Part shown: one piece after another, positions 7,513 through 15,988 of the stretch
How the letters are laid out: every line of letters starts with the position of its first letter
Position numbering within the stretch: position 1 is the first letter of the stretch
Assembly: GCA_946566685.1 (NCBI GenBank)
Contig: CAMNXA010000020.1
Coordinates: 1 to 51,923 of the forward strand
DNA: 51,923 bases
Direction of reading: 5' to 3'
Source of the DNA: an uncultured Lachnospiraceae bacterium
Lineage (GTDB): Bacteria; Bacillota; Clostridia; Lachnospirales; Lachnospiraceae
Translations under genes and position numbers: made by a program
Notes under the pieces: generated by a model
What the model was told of the DNA's origin: nothing
Databases searched by the model: none
Seen by the model: only the letters and a program-made list of their open reading frames with translations

Positions 7513-7941
7513 TTATATGTCATCTTCTGCATCATCACTGACAATCTGAAATTGCTTTAACTCTTCTCTTGCCTCCGGTATCAGCATTCCTACCAGATCT
7601 GCAAGTTCCATGCCGTCTTTCATCAGCACCGCGCTGAGCGCTAACGGCAGGTTCATACCGCCTATCATCACGGTCCGTTCCAGCAGATTTTTCTCAGCAA
7701 TGACATTTGCCGCCGTGGTAAGCGGGGAACCACCCACCAGATCCCCAAATAACAGGATCTCGTCTTCCTGCCCCACTGTCTCAAGGCATTTCCTCACATT
7801 GTCCGCATACACATCCGAGCTCATCCCGTTCTCCAGACTCACCGAGAGGATATCTTCCCGCCCCTCGCCTGCAAGCATATCGAGCGCACTGTGTAACCCC
7901 GGTGCAAACCTGCCATGGCTGACCAATAATACATACTTCAT
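7513..7941 (-). CDS. PTS mannose-family IIA component
   Basis: 142 aa. IIA takes phosphate from HPr. The accepting residue is His9 in VLLVSHGRFAPGLHSAL, the normal position. GDLVGGSPLTTAANVIAEK and GGMNLPLALSAVL are family signatures. The start has GGAGGG 5-6 bp upstream. It is the first gene of the operon, separated from the sensor operon by a strong bidirectional terminator at 7998-8039, so a promoter must lie within about 7942-8000. I see no clear sigma-54 -24/-12 element there, unlike LevR-type mannose PTS operons. Confidence 0.95.
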   Translation of the reverse strand: MKYVLLVSHGRFAPGLHSALDMLAGEGREDILSVSLENGMSSDVYADNVRKCLETVGQEDEILLFGDLVGGSPLTTAANVIAEKNLLERTVMIGGMNLPLALSAVLMKDGMELADLVGMLIPEAREELKQFQIVSDDAEDDI

Positions 7942-7997
7942 ATAACTCCCTCCTTCTCCAGATTCTGTCTATGTCGTTCTCTGTAAGGCAAGTATAT

Positions 7998-8039
7998 AAA
8001 AAAGGCGGCACATGTTCATCTCACATGTGTCACCTTTTT
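7998..8039. terminator. Bidirectional terminator between sensor operon and PTS operon
   Basis: A stem pairing GGCGGCACATGT with ACATGTGTCACC has an A-run on its left and a T-run on its right. It can therefore end transcription on either strand, mainly the minus-strand sensor operon that stops at 8074. Confidence 0.8.
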
Positions 8040-8073
8040 GGCATGACATTTGTCACTATTTCTATGATTGCTG

Positions 8074-9417
8074 TCATCTTCTGTTATGGTCTTTCAGGAA
8101 ATGGTCAATCTCCCGGTTCCATATGATCTGTTCCATACTGATATTGGAACTTCCCTCCATGATATCCCTGACCGCCCGGTCCACCTCTGCTTCCGCTTCT
8201 TCCCGGCCGCGGAACCCCCGCGAAACGACCGCGCCTTCCACTGCATCACTTAACACCCGCAGGTTCAGTCCCATATTATCTCCCGAGCTCTCGATCAGAA
8301 GCTGCAAAGTCTCGTCCGATTCCGTCACATCCCGCAGCACGGATACTCCTTCCGAATAAGTAAAAACCTCCGACTGGATCCGCTCATCGCCAGACAACAG
8401 TTTCATCAGTTCCCATGCATATTCCGGCTGTTTTGTATCCTCATTCATGGCCAAAAGAAGCGTGTCCAGTTCCGCAACGTTATCACCCCGGCTCCCGGAA
8501 GGCATGGGGATACACTCCCATTCAAAACCGGAATATTTCTTAATGCTCAACGGATAAGGCTTATATGCTCTATATTCGGAAAAAAGCATTGGCTGAAAAG
8601 CCACCTTGCCCAGGTCGAAGTCCTTACTGGTCACATGATAGCCATCATGCAATCCTTCCAATTCTTCCATAAACAAAATAGCTTCTCTCACCGCTTCCCC
8701 TGTCAGCCTGCACTCCGTTCCCTGCGCATTAAAGAGTTCTACGCCATTCGCATCAAAAGCATCCGCCCAGGTATAGCCCACCACACCAAATTGATCCGGC
8801 ACCCCGTTTCCGTCTTTATCTTTGGTCACTTTACTACAAATCCCATAAAAGTCATCCCATGTCCACTCTTCCCCCGGCAGTGCGATTCCTTCTTCATCCA
8901 GGATTGTCTTATTCACAAACATCAGCTTCGGTGCACACTCATAAGGAAGGGCATACTGTTTCCCACCGTACTGTCCGCATTGAAACGCAGAAGTATAAAA
9001 ACGATCCGCGCTAAAAAGAGTATCTTTCTCCATAAAGCTTTCCAGATCCTTCAAGGCGCCAATCTCCGTAAAATCACTAAAATGCTCACCAAACACAAGA
9101 AATACATCCGGCGCTTTGCCCAGGACCATCTGCTCTGCCAGCCATTCCGAATAATTCTCTTTCAAAAGCCCGCTGACATATTCTACCCGGACCCCTTCAT
9201 GTTCTTTTTCAAAAATCTCAATGGCATCCTCCAAAATGCGGTAGGAATAGCCGTTTTGTACCTCCCAGTAGCTGTCTGAAAATACGCCGACCGTTATCAC
9301 CGTATCCTTTTGGAACGGATGGTTCCCCGGCCTGGTATCGGCTATGACTAAAGTAGTCAATATAAGCAGGAAGACTCCTATGACAAACCAGCTGTTCCTC
9401 TTTTTTATCCAATCCAC
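8074..9417 (-). CDS. Membrane-anchored family-1 extracellular solute-binding protein (sensor type)
   Basis: 447 aa from a GTG start at 9417, immediately behind the response-regulator stop and with a GAGGGGGAAAGG ribosome site. It has a short basic N-terminus, one hydrophobic segment (SWFVIGVFLLILTTLVIA, about 8-25) and no lipobox cysteine, so it is probably anchored by an uncleaved signal. The mature part looks like a MalE-type sugar-binding protein: ITVGVFSDSYWEV, then IEIFEKEHEGVRVEYVSG, APDVFLVFGEHF and YALPYECAPKLMFVNKTI. No permease or ATPase gene is adjacent. It is the last gene of a four-gene operon with a kinase and a regulator. I infer that it presents a ligand to the kinase rather than to a transporter. 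Confidence 0.85.
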   Translation of the reverse strand: MDWIKKRNSWFVIGVFLLILTTLVIADTRPGNHPFQKDTVITVGVFSDSYWEVQNGYSYRILEDAIEIFEKEHEGVRVEYVSGLLKENYSEWLAEQMVLGKAPDVFLVFGEHFSDFTEIGALKDLESFMEKDTLFSADRFYTSAFQCGQYGGKQYALPYECAPKLMFVNKTILDEEGIALPGEEWTWDDFYGICSKVTKDKDGNGVPDQFGVVGYTWADAFDANGVELFNAQGTECRLTGEAVREAILFMEELEGLHDGYHVTSKDFDLGKVAFQPMLFSEYRAYKPYPLSIKKYSGFEWECIPMPSGSRGDNVAELDTLLLAMNEDTKQPEYAWELMKLLSGDERIQSEVFTYSEGVSVLRDVTESDETLQLLIESSGDNMGLNLRVLSDAVEGAVVSRGFRGREEAEAEVDRAVRDIMEGSSNISMEQIIWNREIDHFLKDHNRR

Positions 9418-9418
9418 G

Positions 9419-10102
9419 TTACGCCCTTTCCCCCTCTTCAAATACCCGGTTCACCGCTCCTGTCTGGACCGCCCATATGGCCAGCTGCGTCCGGTCCCGC
9501 AGATTCAGTTTGCTTAAGATCGTACTCAGTCCGTTTCTGACCGTTCCTTCAGAGAGATTGATCTTAGCCGCAATCTCCCTGTTCGACAACCCGCTTCCCA
9601 CCAATGCGATAATCCGCCACTCGGTCTCTTTCAGATCCGTAACACTTTGCTCATCCACACGGATACTGATATTTGATTGCGCCATCCTGGAAAAGAGTTT
9701 CACCACCTTGGAGGCAATATCTCCATTGATCATAGCGGTTCCCTCATACACTTTCCGCACTGCCTCCGACAGTTCCTTCATGGAAACACCCTTGAGCAGA
9801 TAGCCACTGGCACCGTTTTTTAAGGCATTAAATACATATTCATCGTCATCAAAAGTAGTCAGAATGATAATCTTAATATCCGCATAATTTTCTTTGATAA
9901 TCTGTGTACAGACAACGCCGTCCATCTCAGGCATCCGAATGTCCATCAATATCACATCCGGTTTATTCTTTCTGACAGACCGGACTACCTCGACTCCATT
10001 ACTCACCGTATCGGTCACCTCAAAATCCTTCTCATTTCCTAAAATGATCGACAGGCTCTGCCTGATCAGTTCCTGGTCATCCGCGATCAAAATCTTTATC
10101 AT
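9419..10102 (-). CDS. NarL/LuxR-family response regulator
   Basis: 227 aa. I place the start at the ATG of MIKILIADDQ (10102), 4 bp after the kinase stop; the longer reading frame would run into the kinase gene. The receiver domain (about 1-120) has the acidic pair Asp8-Asp9, the phospho-acceptor Asp54 in VILMDIRMPEMDG, and the Lys of YLLKGVS. A C-terminal LuxR-type helix-turn-helix (about 160-215) contains VGSGLSNREIAAKINLSEGTVRNGLSTILSKL. It is expected to be phosphorylated by the neighbouring kinase and to activate transcription. Target genes are not shown; the mannose PTS operon next door is the best guess. Confidence 0.95.
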   Translation of the reverse strand: MIKILIADDQELIRQSLSIILGNEKDFEVTDTVSNGVEVVRSVRKNKPDVILMDIRMPEMDGVVCTQIIKENYADIKIIILTTFDDDEYVFNALKNGASGYLLKGVSMKELSEAVRKVYEGTAMINGDIASKVVKLFSRMAQSNISIRVDEQSVTDLKETEWRIIALVGSGLSNREIAAKINLSEGTVRNGLSTILSKLNLRDRTQLAIWAVQTGAVNRVFEEGERA

Positions 10103-10106
10103 TCCC

Positions 10107-11477
10107 TTATCTCTCCTCACCCCATCTAATCGGAATACTTGCCTCCAGCACAAAGCCATCGTCCCCATAATAGTTCAGACTTCCATGAAGCATCGCCAGC
10201 CGCTCCTCCATATGGTGCAGTCCAAACCCTTTCTCAATATGGGTACATCCAACGCCGTTATCCTTGATCCAGATATACATGATATTGTATTCCATACTGA
10301 TGGCAATCATAATCTTTGTTGCCTTGCCGTGCCTGATCGCGTTGGTGATACTTTCCTGCACGATCCTATATATGATCTCTTCCTCATCCTTATTATAATG
10401 ACTCAGTTCCGCCGTACAGCAATACTCAATCTCTACCTTAGAAGTTTTCTTCGTCTCCTCCATCATCTGTATCAGTGCCTTTTCCAGTTCCATCTTCTCC
10501 AACGCATCCGGACGCAGGGCTTTGACCGACCTGCGCACATCTGTCATGCCCTTACGTGCCACATCGGCAATATCCTTTAGCTGTGTTTTCACCGCATCCG
10601 GCGCCACATCCATTAAAGTGACACAAGCGTCAAGTCCGGTAATGATACCGGTCAGACTGTGGCCCAGAGTATCATGAATCTCCCTGGCCAGCCGGTTTCT
10701 CTCCTGAGTCTCCGCATTCTTAATAGATTCCCTGGCATATTCCTCCATCTGCCTGTTGGCCGCCTGTAGTTCTTCATTGGCCTGATTCAGTTTGTCGTTC
10801 AGGATCAGGATTCTTTCCTTTTCACTCATCTGTACCCGCATCAGCTGAATGGTATAGATAATAAAAAGCAGGATATTCAGAGAAGACAACACATTCCTGA
10901 TCCCAAGCATGATGGATCTGACATCATTTCGATAGTAGAGCAGATAGGTATCTAACGGCGTAATAGGAAATCTTCCCGTTAACAGATTATAATCCATCAA
11001 AAGATAAACACCGCAGACAATACCAATCGCCGCATATTTCCATCTCACTTTTGTCATTCTCCTGATCACATCTGCCAGAATCAGTAAAACCATTCCAATA
11101 TAGCTAAAATTAAGTATATATCCTATTGCTATCGTAATCATTATCTCTACACAGGTTTTCCCATATATGGAAGCGTTCTTTTCTGTTCGAATACCCAAAA
11201 GCAGCGCCAAACTCCCATATAACAAGACAGCCATCACCGGAATTTTCCAAGGCACAATGGTAACTGCATTGACCTGCTGCAAAAATACAAGCGCAGTGTT
11301 TTCATGTACATGCCCCCAAAGCCCTGCGGCCATGATCCCTGTTATGTAAAGAATGATGAGCAGATTCAGGTTCAACATCCATGCAAAGATAATACCCGGT
11401 ACCCTGGTCTCTTCCACACGTCCCTCCTGTATCTGATTTTTCCCCATATCTATTTCTTTGTTACAGTTTTCTTCCAT
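10107..11477 (-). CDS. NarL-partner sensor histidine kinase (HisKA_3)
   Basis: 456 aa. The N-terminal part (about 28-215) is a polytopic membrane domain with roughly six to seven hydrophobic segments and little extracellular sequence. A coiled-coil linker (about 217-258) leads to HisKA_3, with His268 in RNRLAREIHDTLGHSLTGI. The HATPase_c domain follows, with the N box at IVQESITNAIRHG and the G box at DNGVGCTHIEKGFGLHHMEERL. It lacks a large external sensor domain, which fits ligand sensing through the two binding proteins encoded on either side. The start has AGAGGAAG and lies 10 bp after the upstream gene. It is translationally close-coupled to the regulator (4 bp). Confidence 0.94.
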   Translation of the reverse strand: MEENCNKEIDMGKNQIQEGRVEETRVPGIIFAWMLNLNLLIILYITGIMAAGLWGHVHENTALVFLQQVNAVTIVPWKIPVMAVLLYGSLALLLGIRTEKNASIYGKTCVEIMITIAIGYILNFSYIGMVLLILADVIRRMTKVRWKYAAIGIVCGVYLLMDYNLLTGRFPITPLDTYLLYYRNDVRSIMLGIRNVLSSLNILLFIIYTIQLMRVQMSEKERILILNDKLNQANEELQAANRQMEEYARESIKNAETQERNRLAREIHDTLGHSLTGIITGLDACVTLMDVAPDAVKTQLKDIADVARKGMTDVRRSVKALRPDALEKMELEKALIQMMEETKKTSKVEIEYCCTAELSHYNKDEEEIIYRIVQESITNAIRHGKATKIMIAISMEYNIMYIWIKDNGVGCTHIEKGFGLHHMEERLAMLHGSLNYYGDDGFVLEASIPIRWGEER

Positions 11478-11487
11478 ATAGCTTCCT

Positions 11488-12462
11488 CTACTGCCATCTG
11501 TCTATGCCGAACTGAGCCACATTGTCTTTCGTCACTAATTCCACCGGAATAAAGATATTGCGTTCAACCGGTTTCCCCTCCAGCAGACAATAAATAACCC
11601 GCGCCGCCTCTCTGCCTATCTGTGTGGGAAACTGGGCCGCCGATGCGTCCATCATTCCCTCCGCGATCAGCGCCTTGGCATCCGGAGAGGCATCCACCCC
11701 ATACAGATCCACTTCTCCCAGCATTTGTTTCTCATCCAATGCTGCTGCCGCTCCCACACATGCCAGGTCATTGAGACAGAATACGCTGTCGAATACCACA
11801 CCGTTCTCAATGGCCTGCTTTAGTTTCGGCATGGCAATCTCCAGCTGTCCTTCACATTCAATTCGTTCCACGATTTCCACGCCATCATTTTGCGTTACGG
11901 CATCCACAAATCCCTGAACACGCTGCTGCCCTGAGACTGTTGTCTCATGTGTCATCACAACAACATGTGAAGCACCATGCTGTGCAAGAAAGTACTCTCC
12001 CACCAATACCCCTGCCTGATAGTTATCCGAAGTAATCGTACAGTCTGCCAGTTCACCGCCTGACACATTGGTATCCAATACAACAATGAAAACCCCACGG
12101 TTTTTTGCCTGTTCCAGAATATCTGTCAGCTTTACCCAGTCCACCGGTGTAACGATCAGGACATCAATCCCCATATCCAGCATCGCCTGAATCTGTTCAA
12201 TCTGTCTGTCCGCATCCAGGGCCGGATCCCGCAGAACGATCCGATCTCCTTTTGCTTCTACTTGATGGGTAATTTCCTCTCCGATAATCTTATAGAACTC
12301 ATTATTCATAGTCATGTAACTGGCGCCAATCAGGTATGAGTTTTCTTTTTGGTTCAAAGAAAAATCCCTGTTACCGGAAAAGAAAAAAACAGCCGCCAGA
12401 ATGGCAGTTGCATTGACCAGTATAAAAGCTGCATTGCATATTTTCTTTGCACTTCTGTTCAT
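11488..12462 (-). CDS. Membrane-anchored RbsB-like periplasmic binding protein
   Basis: 324 aa. The ATG at 12462 (MNRSAKKIC) is preferred, because a longer in-frame start at 12525 would lie inside a terminator hairpin. The N-terminus has one hydrophobic segment (about 9-29) without a clear lipobox; it looks like an anchor. The rest is a peripheral-binding fold of the ribose/galactose type (Peripla_BP_4): YLIGASYMTMNNEFYKIIGEEI, QIEQIQAMLDMGIDVLIVTPVD, VFIVVLDTN, VVVMTHETTVSGQQRVQGF and VDLYGVDASPDAKALI. It is the first gene of the sensor operon. A comparable design is the XylFII-LytS pair of Clostridium beijerinckii, in which a sugar-binding protein drives a kinase; whether the same holds here is inference. 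Confidence 0.88.
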   Translation of the reverse strand: MNRSAKKICNAAFILVNATAILAAVFFFSGNRDFSLNQKENSYLIGASYMTMNNEFYKIIGEEITHQVEAKGDRIVLRDPALDADRQIEQIQAMLDMGIDVLIVTPVDWVKLTDILEQAKNRGVFIVVLDTNVSGGELADCTITSDNYQAGVLVGEYFLAQHGASHVVVMTHETTVSGQQRVQGFVDAVTQNDGVEIVERIECEGQLEIAMPKLKQAIENGVVFDSVFCLNDLACVGAAAALDEKQMLGEVDLYGVDASPDAKALIAEGMMDASAAQFPTQIGREAARVIYCLLEGKPVERNIFIPVELVTKDNVAQFGIDRWQ

Positions 12463-12487
12463 ACTAACCCCCATCTGAGACCGTTGG

Positions 12488-12517
12488 CTAAAAAACCGGG
12501 CCGCCTCCGGCCCGGTT
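12488..12517 (-). terminator. Rho-independent terminator/attenuator ahead of the sensor operon
   Basis: On the minus strand a perfect 10-bp GC stem (AACCGGGCCG with CGGCCCGGTT, 12494-12517, CCTC/GAGG loop) is followed by TTTTTT. It ends the small DUF6465-like gene transcript. It also sits only 25 bp before the ATG of the RbsB-like gene and no good promoter is visible between, so the sensor operon may depend on read-through. Confidence 0.88.
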
Positions 12518-12556
12518 CTAAACACATTCTGCTCTCTGTCATATGCTGATATTACC

Positions 12557-12778
12557 CTAAAAGAGATTCACTTTACCCACAACTCCGTCATTGATCACAT
12601 AGTAAGCGGTGAAATCCTCCGGCTTAACATACACTTGCAGATCCACTATGGAGTCCCTCTTGTGTCCCTTTGCCACATAATGAGCCTTTACTCTCTCCAC
12701 CACATCTTCCATATTGACTTCATATTCCCGATACTGTAATACCACTTCTGGTGTAACTTCGATTTTATCCTTTTCCAT
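12557..12778 (-). CDS. Small DUF6465-like protein
   Basis: 73 aa. The ATG at 12778 (MEKDKIEVT) has GGAAGGGG 8-9 bp upstream; the longer frame to 12940 runs through the structured leader and is unlikely. The C-terminal part (VERVKAHYVAKGHKRDSIVDLQVYVKPEDFTAYYVINDGVVGKVNL) resembles the conserved end of DUF6465 proteins common in Lachnospiraceae, whose function is unknown. Family members often carry a long lysine/alanine-rich N-terminus, which is absent here. No signal peptide or membrane segment. It appears to be a single-gene transcript, with its own promoter at about 13040-13068 and a strong terminator at 12488-12517. Confidence 0.8.
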   Translation of the reverse strand: MEKDKIEVTPEVVLQYREYEVNMEDVVERVKAHYVAKGHKRDSIVDLQVYVKPEDFTAYYVINDGVVGKVNLF

Positions 12779-12889
12779 TAGAATTTTCCCCTTCCTATGT
12801 ACAATGGTACCCTTATGAATCTGTGGTGCTTGTTTCTTTTGTAATCTCAAAAAATTGTCTGCATGCTGCCATTTGCCTTTTAGGCTTCT

Positions 12890-13068
12890 GGCTTCCTTTC
12901 TCCCGCAGTGCTCATTCGGGACACCTTCGGTCTCCCTCATTCACGGGCTTCGCCCTATCACTCCGTAACCTGGCAAATTCGTCTGCCAGCAGCCGATTTG
13001 CCATCTTACTTCGTGGCACTGCTCATTGCTTACGCGTACATTATAACACGCTCAACGTTATCTCACAA
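12890..13068 (-). promoter_or_regulatory. Promoter and long structured leader of the DUF6465-like gene
   Basis: A minus-strand promoter reads TTGTGA (13063-13068), 17-bp spacer, TATAAT (13040-13045). The region from there to the ATG at 12778 is about 250 nt long. It contains a closing helix GCAGTGC/GCACTGC (12905-12911 with 13016-13022) that encloses three hairpins: one with ATTTGCCA/TGGCAAAT arms (12971-13003), one GGGC-GAA-GCCC (12945-12955), and one of 8 bp with one mismatch (12918-12936). This is a multibranched RNA shape. I recognise no known riboswitch; there is no T-box sequence. It could be a leader or an independent RNA. Confidence 0.5.
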
Positions 13069-13112
13069 GAGACAAATCCTTTGGATTTCTGCACGGATTT
13101 GACTTGTCGGTG

Positions 13113-14567
13113 TTATCTGCGGATCCAGGTGCTCTTGGAAAACAGAATCAATATCGGGAATATCTCCAGACGTCCTGCCAGCATATCGATGATCAGCAGT
13201 AGTTTTGACAAAACGCTGTAACCGCTAAAGTTACAGGTGGGTCCCACACCCTCCAGTCCGGGGCCGATATTGTTAAAACATGCCATCACAGCTGAAAAAT
13301 TGGTCATTGTGGAAAAGCCGTCAATGGAGATCACGATAAAACTGAATACCACAATAAAGGCGTAGGCCGCCACATAAGCATTCATATTGTCCAGCACGCC
13401 CTCCCGCACCATCTGTCCGTTCACACGCACCACTTGCACTTTCTGGGGATGCAGGATCTGGCGCACGTTACGCCGCAGGCTCTTGATCAAAAGCAATGTC
13501 CGGCCACACTTGAAGCCGCCGCCGGTACTGCCGGCGCAGGCCCCGACAATCATCAGTCCCAACAGGATTGCCTTGGAAAAACTGGGCCACAGGTCAAAAT
13601 CCGTGGTTGCAAAACCGGTAGTCGTCATGATACTCGCTACCTGAAAGGCCGCGTGGCGAAGCGATTCTCCAAAGGTGGCATACATGCCGCTGATATTCCA
13701 CGTAATCAGCAGGATGCTGCCCACTACCACACCCAGATAGAAACGCAGTTCCTCATCCTTTACCACACCCCGCACCTGTCTGATAAACAGCATGAAATAG
13801 CAGCTGAAGTTCACACCAAAAAGCAGCATGAACACCGTACAGACATTTTGCAGATAAGGACTGTAATCAGCGATACTGCTGTTTTTAATACCAAAACCAC
13901 CGGTACCGGCCGTGCCAAACGCTGTACACACGGCATCAAACAACGGCATGTGCCCGATCAGCAGAAATATAATATTTAATATGGTCAAAAAGACATAGAT
14001 AAAATACAAAATCTTGGCCGAATCTTTCATCCTCGGCACCAGCTTCTCCACCTTGGGGCCGGGGCTTTCCGCCCGCAGAAGGTGCATGGTATAGCCGTCA
14101 CTCTTCTCCCTGCCGCGGCCGATGGCCAGCACAAACACCAGCACACCCATACCGCCCAGCCAGTGTGTGAAACTCCTCCAATAAAGATTTCCCCTGGAAA
14201 GTGCCTCCACATCGGATAGAATAGACGATCCCGTAGTGGTAAAGCCGGACACCGTTTCAAACAGAGCATCGATAAAATGCGGAATCTCCCTTGAAAAATA
14301 GAAGGGAAGACAACCCAGAAGACTCATCACAATCCAGCTGATTCCCACACAGACAAGCCCTTCCCTTGCATAAAATCCCTTCTTGGCTTTACGGCAGATA
14401 AAAGACAGGACAGCCGCCGTTGCCAGCGTAATGGCTATGCTGATGACAAATCCGGTTATCGTCTGTTCCTCTTTGCCATATATACTGATCAGCAGCGCCG
14501 GGAGCATGAAGACTGCCTCCACATACAGAATCCTGCCGATAAATTTTCCCATCATTCGATAATTCAT
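13113..14567 (-). CDS. trkH: TrkH-family potassium uptake channel subunit
   Basis: 484 aa from the ATG at 14567 (GAGGAATACT ribosome site). TrkH/KtrB proteins form the K+ pore in the membrane. The four pore-loop selectivity motifs are visible: SGFTTTGSSIL, GTAGTGGFGI, IMTTTGFATTD and FNNIGPGLEG. The membrane-lining loop with many glycines (GACAGSTGGGFKCGRTLLLIKSLRR) is also present. It is directly downstream of trkA, the regulatory subunit, on the same strand with a gap of 59 bp. The protein ends soon after FPILILFSKSTWIRR, a normal end for the family. Confidence 0.95.
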   Translation of the reverse strand: MNYRMMGKFIGRILYVEAVFMLPALLISIYGKEEQTITGFVISIAITLATAAVLSFICRKAKKGFYAREGLVCVGISWIVMSLLGCLPFYFSREIPHFIDALFETVSGFTTTGSSILSDVEALSRGNLYWRSFTHWLGGMGVLVFVLAIGRGREKSDGYTMHLLRAESPGPKVEKLVPRMKDSAKILYFIYVFLTILNIIFLLIGHMPLFDAVCTAFGTAGTGGFGIKNSSIADYSPYLQNVCTVFMLLFGVNFSCYFMLFIRQVRGVVKDEELRFYLGVVVGSILLITWNISGMYATFGESLRHAAFQVASIMTTTGFATTDFDLWPSFSKAILLGLMIVGACAGSTGGGFKCGRTLLLIKSLRRNVRQILHPQKVQVVRVNGQMVREGVLDNMNAYVAAYAFIVVFSFIVISIDGFSTMTNFSAVMACFNNIGPGLEGVGPTCNFSGYSVLSKLLLIIDMLAGRLEIFPILILFSKSTWIRR

Positions 14568-14626
14568 AGTATTCCTCGTTCCGAAGCGTTTACGCGACAA
14601 GGCAACGCTTCCTGCGTTACCCCTTC

Positions 14627-15988
14627 TTATGATTCAAAAATATCATTTAACTGATAAATGACTTCATCTCTTCCTGTCACAATAATCACTCTGTCGCCTT
14701 TGGAATAGAAGGAATCACCGTTAGCTATCTCAAAGCTGTTGAGTTTATTGATACCCGCAATCCGGATATTTTTCTTCAGTTTTACTTTCTTGAGTGGTTC
14801 CTCACAGTGCTTTGTATTCTCATCCACAATGAACTCTATGGCCTCCGCCTGGCCGTCCGCGATCGCATTGACCGCCTGAGCCGCACCAGCCTGGTTCCTG
14901 ATACCCCGCACATACCGGAGAATATCATTACAGCACAACTCCTTGGGACTGATGGTGCTGCCCACCGAAAGGCTGTCCAGAATACTGTTGTTGCTAAGAC
15001 GTCCCAGTTTGGTAATAATCTGCGGTACTTTACGGCTGTTGCCAAAGAGAGAGATAATGATATTCATCTCATCCACACCGGTTAATGTGACAAGTGCGTC
15101 ACATTCTGCAATACCCTCTCTGTCCAACAGAAATTCACTGCTGGCATCGCCGTGTACTACTGTCACATCCGGCAGCTGGTTCGCCAAAGACAGGCACCTG
15201 TCATAATCCTGCTCTATGATCTCTACCATGATCCCATCACGCACGAGAAGCTGCGCCAGATAAAAGCTGAGACGCCCGCCGCCGCACAGGATCACCCGCT
15301 TGGCTTTGTGCGTAATAATGCCCATATTTTTTAAGAAAATCGTCAGTTCCCTGGTGGATGCCGTAACAAAAATACGGTCTCCTGCCTTCAATACGAAATT
15401 ACCATCCGGAATGATTGCCTTGCCGTTTCTCAAGACTGCACAGACCAAAATTTTGCACTTGACCACATTGCCCAGCCCGTACAGGCTCACATCCCGCAAC
15501 TTGGAATCTTCCTGAATACGAAGTTCCACAATCTCCACTTTACCCTTGGCAAAAGTGTCCCGCTTCAAAAACCCGGGATACTTAATCAGACGTTCCATTT
15601 CGATGGCCGCCTGGCTCTCCGGATTGATCACCATGGACAGACCAAACAGATTTCTCATCTGATAAATCTGCCCTCTGTATTCCGGATTCCTGATCCTCGC
15701 TATCGTATGCAATCCGGGATTCATGACATGCGCAATGGCACAACACAGCAGGTTCACTTCATCTGCTCCCGTCATGACGAGCAGAACCTCTGCTTCCTCC
15801 ACACCGGCTCTGGACAAAGTATCCATGGAAGCGCAGTTCCCCTGCACCGCCATCACATCATAGCGCTCCTCGCTGACTTCAAGAACTTCCGCCCTGGAAT
15901 CAATCAGCGTAATATCGTGTCCCTCCGCAACCAGCTGTCTTGTCAGCGTGGAACCGACTTTACCGTCTCCCGCTATTATGATCTTCAC
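14627..15988 (-). CDS. trkA: TrkA potassium transporter regulatory subunit
   Basis: 453 aa, the full two-repeat TrkA size. It is a cytoplasmic RCK protein that binds NAD(H)/ATP and gates TrkH. The first Rossmann domain begins MKIIIAGDGKVGSTLTRQL (GxGxxG) and ends with the acidic DSRAE. A first TrkA_C domain is around ELRIQEDSKLRDVSL. The second Rossmann domain (RVILCGGGRLSFYLAQLL) and second TrkA_C (VKLKKNIRIAGI...YSKGDRVIIVTG) follow. Initiation appears to be at GTG, with CGGAGGAAAC 6-7 bp upstream. It is the first gene of a two-gene trkA-trkH unit. Confidence 0.95.
   Translation of the reverse strand: MKIIIAGDGKVGSTLTRQLVAEGHDITLIDSRAEVLEVSEERYDVMAVQGNCASMDTLSRAGVEEAEVLLVMTGADEVNLLCCAIAHVMNPGLHTIARIRNPEYRGQIYQMRNLFGLSMVINPESQAAIEMERLIKYPGFLKRDTFAKGKVEIVELRIQEDSKLRDVSLYGLGNVVKCKILVCAVLRNGKAIIPDGNFVLKAGDRIFVTASTRELTIFLKNMGIITHKAKRVILCGGGRLSFYLAQLLVRDGIMVEIIEQDYDRCLSLANQLPDVTVVHGDASSEFLLDREGIAECDALVTLTGVDEMNIIISLFGNSRKVPQIITKLGRLSNNSILDSLSVGSTISPKELCCNDILRYVRGIRNQAGAAQAVNAIADGQAEAIEFIVDENTKHCEEPLKKVKLKKNIRIAGINKLNSFEIANGDSFYSKGDRVIIVTGRDEVIYQLNDIFES

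Noticed and set aside
7942..8000. Sigma-54 promoter for the mannose PTS operon
   Set aside because: No TGGCAC-N5-TTGC element is present, and no LevR-type activator gene is in the window.
12779..12940. Longer N-terminus of the DUF6465-like gene
   Set aside because: The extra codons cover the structured leader and the ATG at 12778 has a good ribosome site.
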